Shown in pieces: positions 1 to 5,730 of a DNA stretch of 8,290 bases. Each line of letters opens with the position of its first letter. Position 1 is the stretch's first letter. Source of the stretch: an uncultured Oscillospiraceae bacterium (GTDB taxonomy: Bacteria > Bacillota > Clostridia > Oscillospirales > Oscillospiraceae). The stretch lies in NCBI GenBank assembly GCA_934569425.1, contig CAKTKM010000062.1:1-8290 (forward strand), given 5' to 3'. The notes beneath the pieces are model-generated. The model saw only the letters and a list, made by a program, of their open reading frames with translations. It did no database searches and was not told the origin of the DNA. A program made the position numbers and the translations under genes.

Positions 1-1
1 G

Positions 2-904
2 GTGAAGGTCGGCGACGAGATCGAGACCTACATCATCCGTGTCAACGACGTGGAGGGCTATGCCATGCTGTCCAAGAAGCGTCTGGACGCTGTGAAGGTC
101 TGGGATGATATTGCCGAGGCCTGCGAGAACAAGACCACGCTGGAAGGCAAGGTCACCGAGGAGAATAAGGGCGGCATCGTTGTCAACGTCAAGGGCGTGC
201 GCGTGTTCGTTCCCGCTTCCCAGTCCGGCCAGCCCCGCGGTGCCGAGCTGAGCGAGATGATCGGCCAGACCGTCTCCCTGCGGATCACCGAGGTCAACCG
301 CGCCCGCCGCCGCGTGGTGGGTTCCATCCGTGCCGTGCAGTATGAGGCACGTCAGGCCGCTCAGGCTGAGATTTGGAACAACATTGAAGTTGGCAAGCAC
401 TACAACGGCGTTGTCAAGTCCATGACCTCCTACGGCGTGTTCGTGGACATCGGCGGTGTGGACGGCATGGTTCATATCTCCGAGCTGAGCTGGAGCCGCA
501 TCAAGAATCCCGCCGAGATCGTCTCCGTTGGCGATCCTCTGGATGTCTATGTGATCTCCTTCGATCCCGAGAAGCGTAAGATCTCTCTGGGCGTGAAGGA
601 TCACTCCTGCAATCCTTGGGATAAGTTCATGGAGACCTATAAGGTCGGTGATGTTGCCAATGTCCGTATCGTCAAGCTGATGGCTTTCGGTGCCTTTGCC
701 GAGGTGGTTCCCGGTGTGGACGGTCTGATCCACATCTCCCAGATCGCTGACCGCCGCATTGAGAAGCCCGGCGACGTTCTGTCCGAGGGTCAGATGGTAG
801 ACGCCAAGATCACCGCGATTGACGAAGAGAAGCAGAAGATCTCCCTGTCTATCCGCGCTCTGCTGGCTCCTGCCGCCGACGAGGATGCAGAGATCGACGA
901 GTAA
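2..904 (+). CDS. rpsA: S1-domain RNA-binding protein, 30S ribosomal protein S1-like (5' end missing)
   Basis: The reading frame is open from the window edge, so the N-terminus is missing; base 1 is the last base of an earlier codon and the GTG at 2-4 is probably an internal valine. The visible 300 residues hold the tail of one S1 domain (about 1-27) and three further S1 OB-fold domains (about 45-112, 130-199, 215-285). The last two carry classic S1 signatures: YGVFVDIGGVDGMVHISELS near 144-163 and FGAFAEVVPGVDGLIHISQ near 229-247. The C-terminus is short and acidic. S1 proteins bind single-stranded mRNA and help position it on the 30S subunit. At least four S1 domains fit a Gram-positive RpsA-type protein. 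In many Clostridia S1 is fused behind IspH, the terminal isoprenoid-pathway reductase; the cut prevents deciding this. The S1 family is certain, the exact ortholog less so. Confidence 0.88.
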   Translation: MKVGDEIETYIIRVNDVEGYAMLSKKRLDAVKVWDDIAEACENKTTLEGKVTEENKGGIVVNVKGVRVFVPASQSGQPRGAELSEMIGQTVSLRITEVNRARRRVVGSIRAVQYEARQAAQAEIWNNIEVGKHYNGVVKSMTSYGVFVDIGGVDGMVHISELSWSRIKNPAEIVSVGDPLDVYVISFDPEKRKISLGVKDHSCNPWDKFMETYKVGDVANVRIVKLMAFGAFAEVVPGVDGLIHISQIADRRIEKPGDVLSEGQMVDAKITAIDEEKQKISLSIRALLAPAADEDAEIDE

Positions 905-927
905 TTTAATCTTTATCGCATATGAAA

Positions 928-954
928 CAGACCGCCGAGGGGCGGTCTGTTTTT
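928..954 (+). terminator. Rho-independent terminator after the S1-domain gene
   Basis: Perfect 9-bp stem CAGACCGCC (928-936) / GGCGGTCTG (941-949) with loop GAGG, followed by TTTTT (950-954). It starts 24 bases after the stop codon and separates the S1 gene from the sporulation block. Confidence 0.93.
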
Positions 955-1014
955 GTTGCAACAAGGTCTCTTTTTGATGGAAGATGATTTCCTTTTGCCG
1001 CTTCCGGCTACCGT

Positions 1015-1043
1015 CACCCACTGGCAGACGGATTCATAAGATA
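1015..1043 (+). promoter_or_regulatory. Possible mother-cell sigma (K/E-type) promoter for the small-protein/spoVM operon
   Basis: CATAAGATA at 1035-1043 fits the sigma-K -10 form CATANNNTA, and its first eight bases match 6 of 8 of the sigma-E -10 (CATACAHT). CACC at 1015-1018, 16 bases upstream, could be the minimal sigma-K -35 (mACm). No good sigma-E -35 is visible at the right distance. It lies 33 bases before the first start codon, after the upstream terminator. Consensus matching is by eye. Confidence 0.35.
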
Positions 1044-1075
1044 AAACAGAACCTTAGCAGGGAGGAGGGAACCAC

Positions 1076-1228
1076 ATGAGGGGAAACGGAGAAAGGTGTC
1101 TTGGGATCTGCGCACTGGCGCTGGGGCTCGGGATCTTCATTGCCGCCGTATTTCCGGTAGGGTGTTTGATGTTTCTGGTGGCCTTCCTTCTGATTGGGTG
1201 CGGCATTGCGTGTTTGAAAAGGAGGTAA
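1076..1228 (+). CDS. 50-residue two-helix membrane protein, first gene of the spoVM operon (unknown function)
   Basis: ATG at 1076 follows a very strong ribosome binding site, GGAGGAGGG at 1061-1069, and the frame runs to TAA at 1226-1228. The short polar N-terminus (MRGNGERC) is followed by two hydrophobic stretches, about residues 9-28 and 30-46, split by a Pro-Val-Gly turn near 27-29. The protein ends in the basic tail LKRR, as in a helical hairpin with both ends in the cytoplasm. There are five cysteines. I do not recognise a named family. The spoVM Shine-Dalgarno sequence (AAAGGAGG) lies inside its last three codons, and only five bases separate its stop from the spoVM start, so the two are co-transcribed and probably translationally coupled. 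A sporulation role is inferred from position only. That the gene is real is well supported by the ribosome binding site and the protein's coherent membrane design. Confidence 0.72.
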   Translation: MRGNGERCLGICALALGLGIFIAAVFPVGCLMFLVAFLLIGCGIACLKRR

Positions 1229-1233
1229 CCGGC

Positions 1234-1308
1234 ATGAAGATCATCGTATGGAAAGCACCAAAGCTTTTGCGGAGTCTTTTGCGCAGCATGTTTGGAATGA
1301 AGGAATAA
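1234..1308 (+). CDS. spoVM: Stage V sporulation protein M (SpoVM), 24 residues
   Basis: Tiny gene with a near-perfect ribosome binding site, AAAGGAGG at 1218-1225, eight bases before the ATG. Compared position by position with the 26-residue B. subtilis SpoVM (recalled from memory), it keeps Met1, Lys2, Lys7, Pro9, Lys10, Leu12, Arg17, Met19 and Gly21. The core reads KAPKLLRSLLRSMFG where Bacillus has KLPKFLGGIVRAMLG. SpoVM is an amphipathic helix that lies in the outer forespore membrane, prefers its convex curvature and anchors SpoIVA there; the proline after a short N-terminal segment is a known functional feature. Here Arg-Ser replaces the Gly13-Gly14 of Bacillus. The neighbours strongly support the call: sipL follows 58 bases downstream and spoIVA lies about 2.8 kb away. 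The gene is below most gene-caller length limits and easy to miss. Confidence 0.93.
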   Translation: MKIIVWKAPKLLRSLLRSMFGMKE

Positions 1309-1331
1309 ACACAGGAATGCCCTCATACAGT
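1303..1331 (+). promoter_or_regulatory. Predicted sigma-E promoter of sipL
   Basis: GAATAAA at 1303-1309 (sigma-E -35 form kmATATT, 5 of 7) and CATACAGT at 1324-1331 (-10 form CATACAHT, 7 of 8) are separated by exactly 14 bases, the usual sigma-E spacing. The -35 overlaps the spoVM stop codon. Transcription would start near 1338, just before the sipL ribosome binding site AGAGAGGG (1349-1356). Sigma-E drives sipL in C. difficile, which agrees. Confidence 0.6.
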
Positions 1332-1366
1332 AGACCAACAATACGAATAGAGAGGGCTGGACATAT

Positions 1367-2866
1367 ATGGATTTGGGCTTACAGTTTGAAGATATTTTCT
1401 GCTACGAGGCAACGGCGGGGGTCACCTCCGCCCACGAGGAGTCATTGGAGACCGCCATACCGGAGTACTGCCCCGACATTGCCCGCATTGTGGACACTGC
1501 CGGCCGACTGATGATACGGGAAAAGCTGATAAATGACGACAGCTGTGTGGTCTCTGGCAGCGTGAAGGTGACGGTGCTCTATACCTCAGAGGAGGCAGCT
1601 GGACTGCGGAGTCTGAGCATATCGGTACCGTTTTCCTGTACGCTGGACGACCGGTCGCTGACCCAGTGCGGCACGATCTGCGCAGAGGGACGGGTGCTGT
1701 TGACAGAAGCCAGAGCGGTCACCTCCCGCAAGCTGTATATCAAGGTGCTGCCGGAGATCACCGCCACAGGCTACTGCGCCGTTAAACGCCGCCTTTGCTG
1801 CGGCGTGCAGGAGGAACCCAGCATCCGCACACGCTGCTGTCAAACGGCCCTTCCGCTTTTGGCAGCAATATCTGAGAAGGGATTTACCTTTACAGACTCC
1901 GCGTTGCTGGAAGAAGACTGTAAGCCGGAAGATCTTCTGCTGTACCGGATGTGTCCGACTGTCTTATCGGCACAGCGGCTGGGCAATAAGCTGATGGTCA
2001 AGGGGGAGATGTGGTTTCACGCCGTGTATCGCAGCGAGGATCAGGCGCTGCGGCAGCATTGCTGTACGCTGCCATTTTCTCAGATCCTCGATGTGGCGGA
2101 GCTGCCGGAGGATGCGGAGTATATTCTATGCCCGCAGCTCAGCGAATGCGACGCCCGTATTCTCCCTGCGGAGACCGGCAGCGGCTTCGGCCTGACAGCT
2201 CATGTCGACGTATGTCTGAAGGTCTATCAGCAGCGGAACGTCACCTATATCGCGGATCTATACAGCGTTTGCTATGACACAACGGTGGAGCGGCAGGAGG
2301 TAGTGCTTCCCACTGCCATGCCTTCCCGGCTTATACCGCAGGAAGCAGCGCTGCGTCTGGAATTTGACGGGGAACATCCCTTTATTGCAGTGACGGCAGT
2401 GGACTGCACGGCTGTAGAGGTCATGCCAAGAGAGAACCACGCGGCACTTTGCCTGACACTGCATGTACGGCTTTTGTATCTGGACGAATCCGGTACACCG
2501 GTCAGCACGGAACGCACAGCAGAGCTCAGTGCCGAGACGGGTGAAGTGAACGGGACAGTCACGGCACACTGTTGTCAGGCGTTACTGCAATTCTCCGGCG
2601 GCGTGTGTCAGGTGCGGCTTCCGGTGATATTCTCCATAAGCTGCACAGGTGAAATGAGCATCAGCACCATCAGTGCCGTAACGTTGACAGACACAGCGGT
2701 AGCCGCAGGCCCCAGTCTGATCCTGTGCCGTATGACGCCGGACGAAACACTATGGAGCATCGCCAAGCGATACCATACCGACGAGCAGGCGATCCGAGGC
2801 GCAAACCAACTGGAAAACGACACTGACGCAGCAGATCATATGCTGCTGATCCCAAGAATCCGATAA
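1367..2866 (+). CDS. sipL: SipL-like SPOCS/LysM spore coat morphogenetic protein
   Basis: The 499-residue protein has the SipL architecture: repeated DUF3794/SPOCS-type beta modules, then one C-terminal LysM domain. Three repeats share a pattern of alternating hydrophobics leading to a Tyr: SGSVKVTVLYTSEE (63-76), VKGEMWFHAVYRSED (211-225) and CLTLHVRLLYLDES (362-375). The first two are followed by a PFS motif (88-90, 236-238). The LysM covers about 452-497, with DETLWSIAKRYHTDEQAIRGAN as its core, broken here after LWSIAK for length: DETLWSIAK (459-467), RYHTDEQAI (468-476). In C. difficile SipL binds SpoIVA through its LysM domain and is needed for coat attachment around the forespore, replacing Bacillus SpoVID. 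The length is close to C. difficile SipL. It is cysteine-rich, with 26 Cys including four CC pairs. There is no signal peptide or membrane helix, as expected for a mother-cell cytosolic protein. Assignment rests on architecture plus the adjacent spoVM and nearby spoIVA; other DUF3794/LysM proteins exist, so orthology is slightly less certain than family. Confidence 0.88.
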   Translation: MDLGLQFEDIFCYEATAGVTSAHEESLETAIPEYCPDIARIVDTAGRLMIREKLINDDSCVVSGSVKVTVLYTSEEAAGLRSLSISVPFSCTLDDRSLTQCGTICAEGRVLLTEARAVTSRKLYIKVLPEITATGYCAVKRRLCCGVQEEPSIRTRCCQTALPLLAAISEKGFTFTDSALLEEDCKPEDLLLYRMCPTVLSAQRLGNKLMVKGEMWFHAVYRSEDQALRQHCCTLPFSQILDVAELPEDAEYILCPQLSECDARILPAETGSGFGLTAHVDVCLKVYQQRNVTYIADLYSVCYDTTVERQEVVLPTAMPSRLIPQEAALRLEFDGEHPFIAVTAVDCTAVEVMPRENHAALCLTLHVRLLYLDESGTPVSTERTAELSAETGEVNGTVTAHCCQALLQFSGGVCQVRLPVIFSISCTGEMSISTISAVTLTDTAVAAGPSLILCRMTPDETLWSIAKRYHTDEQAIRGANQLENDTDAADHMLLIPRIR

Positions 2867-2903
2867 AGTAAGGGGGAGCGCTGTGCGCTCCCCCTTACTT
2901 TAT
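2863..2903. terminator. Bidirectional terminator shared by sipL and the convergent hydrolase
   Basis: An 18-bp perfect stem (2863-2880 pairs with 2886-2903) closes a 5-base loop, CTGTG. A TTTATTT run follows on the plus strand, and the arm itself supplies the U-rich end on the minus strand. The stop codon of each convergent gene (2864-2866 plus, 2900-2902 minus) lies inside the stem. Confidence 0.9.
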
Positions 2904-3994
2904 TTCGGTTCAGCTCTTACGACACCGGTCAATGGGTCATGATGGATCTTATGGTGCTGGATCCCGCTTTTTTCGCAATCGGGCAGGACAACGGACGTCC
3001 ATCCGGTCGAATCGAAGGGGCGTACATACAGGATCCGGCGGCAGGCATCGTACATGGTTTCATATTGCGTATAGCCGTCTCTTCTTCCCACCGGCATACC
3101 AGCTTCATCCAGACGGCGGTAATGGTAAACTCCCTGAGTGCGCGGCTCATACACACAGTGCATCAGGCCGCTGCCCAGCGGAAGCATCTGTCCATCCTCT
3201 ATCCAGCGGCCATCGTGGTTCAATGCCTTCAGTACCGCCAAACGCACAAACCGGTCGTAGGGTGCATAGGAGGCCGGTAAGGCACCACTTTGGGTCAGAT
3301 GCGGCGCAGAGGGATCTGCTGCCAATCGGACACCCTCCCATGCCGGCTGGCAAATGGGACAATCATCCCCGCCGCGGTGCAGTTCCGGAGACTGGGAGAG
3401 GAACCAGCGCAGGTTTTCCAGCTGTCGCGGATAGGGCGGCGAGTTGGTCAGAACGCCGATGCTGTCCTGACAGTAGCAGGTCAACCGTCCGGGACGGTTA
3501 GGATCAGTCGCTTCCAGCACTGCCGTACCGCCTCGCGCATCCATGAAAAAGTAGTGCATGGTCGCAGTCAGCAGCTCCTCTCCAGTGGGAACATGTGTGA
3601 TCTGAAGCGCCGCGGCAGCGCGGCATACCTCCACCGTGTCACGGCAGGTGGCCAGCAGGTATGTGACCAGCTCCATTCCCATGACGCCGTGGCAGCCATC
3701 GTCCGGCTGGGCAGCGCTGGTACCTTCCTCTAAAAACAAAAGACCGCCAACCAATCCCTCGCTGTTGATGCCGTCCAACAGCCACGTTTCCGCGCTGCAA
3801 TAGGAAATACCCAGCAGGGCATGCCGGCTTTTCAGTGTTCCGGTAGTCATGGGAAGCGTTTCATCCGCAGGAAGGGATACCGCGTGAGCGCCTGCCTCCC
3901 ATACGTCGGTATGCAGATCGCAAGTCCGCAGCCAATAGGGGTTTCCCTGCGCAGATGTCAGTTTCACACAGGAACAGCAAATATTCTCATACAT
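2900..3994 (-). CDS. Ntn hydrolase of the choloylglycine hydrolase / penicillin V acylase family
   Basis: The 364-residue protein carries the catalytic framework of linear amide C-N hydrolases (cholylglycine hydrolase family). Cys7 aligns with nucleophile Cys2 of C. perfringens bile salt hydrolase. Arg23 (+16) and Asp26 (+19) match Arg18 and Asp21 exactly in spacing, Asn184 in VLTNSPPYPRQLENL matches Asn175, and Arg248 in DRFVRLA matches Arg228. GINSEGLVGGLLF (75-87) corresponds to the conserved G-x-N-E-K-G-L loop. At the position that is Asn in bile salt hydrolases and Tyr in penicillin V acylases this protein has Phe87, so the substrate is open. The nucleophile must be exposed by removing residues 1-6. 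There is no signal peptide, so it is probably cytoplasmic. I chose the ATG at 3992-3994 over an in-frame ATG at 4013-4015, because a GGAGG (4004-4008) sits 9 bases before the former and inside the longer version. It lies between sipL and spoIVA on the opposite strand; any sporulation link is inference. Confidence 0.85.
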   Translation of the reverse strand: MYENICCSCVKLTSAQGNPYWLRTCDLHTDVWEAGAHAVSLPADETLPMTTGTLKSRHALLGISYCSAETWLLDGINSEGLVGGLLFLEEGTSAAQPDDGCHGVMGMELVTYLLATCRDTVEVCRAAAALQITHVPTGEELLTATMHYFFMDARGGTAVLEATDPNRPGRLTCYCQDSIGVLTNSPPYPRQLENLRWFLSQSPELHRGGDDCPICQPAWEGVRLAADPSAPHLTQSGALPASYAPYDRFVRLAVLKALNHDGRWIEDGQMLPLGSGLMHCVYEPRTQGVYHYRRLDEAGMPVGRRDGYTQYETMYDACRRILYVRPFDSTGWTSVVLPDCEKSGIQHHKIHHDPLTGVVRAEPK

Positions 3995-4003
3995 GGCCTT
4001 ATT

Positions 4004-4008
4004 CCTCC
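4004..4008 (-). promoter_or_regulatory. Ribosome binding site fixing the start of the Ntn hydrolase
   Basis: On the minus strand GGAGG precedes the ATG at 3994 by 9 bases. The alternative upstream ATG (4015) has this site inside its own coding stretch and no comparable site before it, so the shorter form is preferred. Confidence 0.75.
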
Positions 4009-4092
4009 GCAGCATCGTTTCCGTTTCAGTATACCCTGAAAAGAAAAAACTATGAGATATTACGGGTCAGATACGAGGTGGAGAAAGTTTTC

Positions 4093-4122
4093 GCATAGTC
4101 CGGAGGAGACGCTCATAAAAAT
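4093..4122 (+). promoter_or_regulatory. Predicted sigma-E promoter of spoIVA
   Basis: GCATAGT at 4093-4099 matches 6 of 7 of the sigma-E -35 (kmATATT). After a 14-base spacer comes CATAAAAAT at 4114-4122, whose first eight bases match 6 of 8 of CATACAHT. Transcription would begin near 4128, leaving a leader of about 25 bases that carries the GGAGGG ribosome binding site (4140-4145). spoIVA is a sigma-E gene in Bacillus and Clostridium. Confidence 0.55.
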
Positions 4123-4152
4123 GAAATAAAAACAGCAGCGGAGGGCAATACG

Positions 4153-5634
4153 ATGAATCAATCCACGAGTATCTATCAGGATATGGCAGCACGGACACAA
4201 AACAGCATTTATATCGGTGTGGTGGGGCCGGTCAGAACGGGAAAATCCACCTTTATCAAGCGTTTCATGGAGAGTCAGGTGATCCCCCATATTGACAACG
4301 CCTACCGCCGGGACAGAGCCACCGATGAGCTGCCGCAAAGCGGATCCGGCCGCACTATCATGACGGCGGAGCCGAAGTTTGTGCCGGAGGAAGCGGTGGA
4401 GGTCCATCTGGAGGACGGCGTGGGCTTTTCAGTTCGGATGATCGACTGTGTGGGCTACATGGTACCCGGCGCGGTGGGACAGTTCGAAGATCTGGCGCCC
4501 CGTATGGTCATGACGCCGTGGTACGATTACGAGATCCCTATGACCGAGGCTGCGGAGATCGGTACCCGAAAGGTCATCACCGATCACTCCACCGTCGGGA
4601 TCGTGGTAACAACAGACGGAACGGTGACGGATATTCCGCGTCAAGATTATGAAGAGGCAGAGGAGCGGGTCATTCGGGAGCTGCAGGAGATCGGTAAGCC
4701 ATTTGTCGTACTGCTGAACTCCAGTGATCCGGCGGGGGAGCGTGCCTGCGGTATTGCAGGGGAGATCAGCAGCAAATATAACGTAAAGTGTATGCCTGTC
4801 AACTGCCTGACCATGGATGACGCCGCAGTCAGCACGCTGCTGCGGGATCTGCTGTTTGAGTTTCCGCTGCAGGAGCTTGATTTGTATCTGCCCAGCTGGG
4901 TGGAGGCGCTGCCGCTGGAACATCCCATTAAGAGCAGTATCTACCAGACCTTACGGGAAAAAGCCCGCGATCTGAAATGCATCCGTCAACTGGACGGTGC
5001 GCTGGAGGGAATGTGCTGCTGCGAGGCCATTCACGGAACGGCAATGCGGAACATTGATCTGGGGCGAGGCATAGCGGAAGCGGAGCTGCAGCTGCCCCGC
5101 AGCCTATTCTATGACACGTTGAGCCAGCGTTCCGGATTGACGGTTGCCGACGACGGCGACCTGATGAAGCTGCTGACGGAGCTTGGCAAAGCGCGGCAGG
5201 AATATGAAAAGGTCGCGGACGCCCTGCATGCGGCACGGGAAACCGGCTACGGTATCGTGATGCCAAGCGTAGAGGAGATGGATCTGGAAGATCCGGAGAT
5301 CGTGAAGCAGGGAGGACGCTACGGCGTGCGGATGAAGGCCAGCGCTCCGTCTATCCATATGATCCGCGCAGATATTGAGACGACGGTTTCTCCCATCGTG
5401 GGCAACGAAAAGCAGTCGGAGGACATGGTAAACTATCTGCTGCAGGAATTTGAGGGGGACACCGGAAAGATCTGGAATTCCAATATTTTTGGCCGCAGCT
5501 TCCACGAGATCGTTGGGGAAGACCTGCAGGCAAAGCTGAAGCGTATGCCCACAGATGCGCAGGCAAAGCTTCGTCAGGCATTGGAACGGATCATCAATGA
5601 AGGCGGCGGAGGACTGATTTGCATTATCCTGTAA
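4153..5634 (+). CDS. spoIVA: Stage IV sporulation protein A, coat basement-layer ATPase
   Basis: The 493-residue protein is collinear with B. subtilis SpoIVA (492 residues) from end to end. The N-terminal TRAFAC-type nucleotide-binding domain has a Walker A GPVRTGKST (25-33, Lys31), the switch-like DELPQSGSGRTIMTAEPKF (58-76) and a Walker B-like IDCVGY (97-102, Asp98). Further conserved blocks are EAAEIGTRKVI, DHSTVGIVVTTDGT and EAEERVI. The C-terminal part keeps KASAPSIHMIRADIE, EKQSEDMVNYLLQEFE and the family ending ERIINEGGGGL plus ICIIL. SpoIVA hydrolyses ATP and polymerises irreversibly on the outer forespore membrane, anchored by SpoVM through its C-terminal region, and recruits the coat through SpoVID or SipL. 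One difference: the tandem sensor threonines Thr70-Thr71 of B. subtilis are Thr71-Ala72 here. The start is fixed by GGAGGG seven bases upstream. It is transcribed singly, with a predicted sigma-E promoter before it and a hairpin after it. Confidence 0.98.
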   Translation: MNQSTSIYQDMAARTQNSIYIGVVGPVRTGKSTFIKRFMESQVIPHIDNAYRRDRATDELPQSGSGRTIMTAEPKFVPEEAVEVHLEDGVGFSVRMIDCVGYMVPGAVGQFEDLAPRMVMTPWYDYEIPMTEAAEIGTRKVITDHSTVGIVVTTDGTVTDIPRQDYEEAEERVIRELQEIGKPFVVLLNSSDPAGERACGIAGEISSKYNVKCMPVNCLTMDDAAVSTLLRDLLFEFPLQELDLYLPSWVEALPLEHPIKSSIYQTLREKARDLKCIRQLDGALEGMCCCEAIHGTAMRNIDLGRGIAEAELQLPRSLFYDTLSQRSGLTVADDGDLMKLLTELGKARQEYEKVADALHAARETGYGIVMPSVEEMDLEDPEIVKQGGRYGVRMKASAPSIHMIRADIETTVSPIVGNEKQSEDMVNYLLQEFEGDTGKIWNSNIFGRSFHEIVGEDLQAKLKRMPTDAQAKLRQALERIINEGGGGLICIIL

Positions 5635-5640
5635 AGAATC

Positions 5641-5670
5641 GTGAAAGAGGGGCGCAGGCCCCTCTTTCAC
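5641..5670 (+). terminator. Hairpin after spoIVA, probable terminator
   Basis: Perfect 13-bp stem GTGAAAGAGGGGC (5641-5653) / GCCCCTCTTTCAC (5658-5670) with loop GCAG, beginning 6 bases after the stop codon. No T-run follows (CTTGCTATCC), so termination may be partial, or the hairpin may mainly protect the 3' end. It ends just before the coaX -35. Confidence 0.65.
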
Positions 5671-5671
5671 C

Positions 5672-5700
5672 TTGCTATCCCCACAAGAACGTGCTATGAT
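5672..5700 (+). promoter_or_regulatory. Housekeeping sigma-A promoter of coaX
   Basis: TTGCTA at 5672-5677, a 17-base spacer and TATGAT at 5695-5700, with an extended -10 (TGC before TATGAT). Transcription would start near 5707, ten bases before the ribosome binding site AAGGAGG (5717-5723). This separates coaX from sporulation control of spoIVA. Confidence 0.72.
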
Positions 5701-5730
5701 AGAGAAAAAGAATTCCAAGGAGGACGTGCT

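Noticed and set aside
953..964. 12-bp palindrome TTGTTGCAACAA just after the first terminator
   Set aside because: It overlaps the terminator T-tract, has no partner copy in the window and is too far from the next start to assign as an operator.
1054..1341. Minus-strand 95-codon frame opposite the small membrane protein and spoVM
   Set aside because: No ribosome binding site or domain that I can see; the plus-strand small genes have strong sites and a family match.
1248..1511. 87-codon plus-strand frame bridging spoVM and sipL
   Set aside because: Out of frame with two well-supported genes, no ribosome binding site of its own, and a composition typical of a shifted frame.
2932..3733. Plus-strand open frames across the Ntn hydrolase gene
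   Set aside because: Arg/Gly/Pro-rich shadow composition with no motif. The minus-strand frame carries all catalytic residues with correct spacing.
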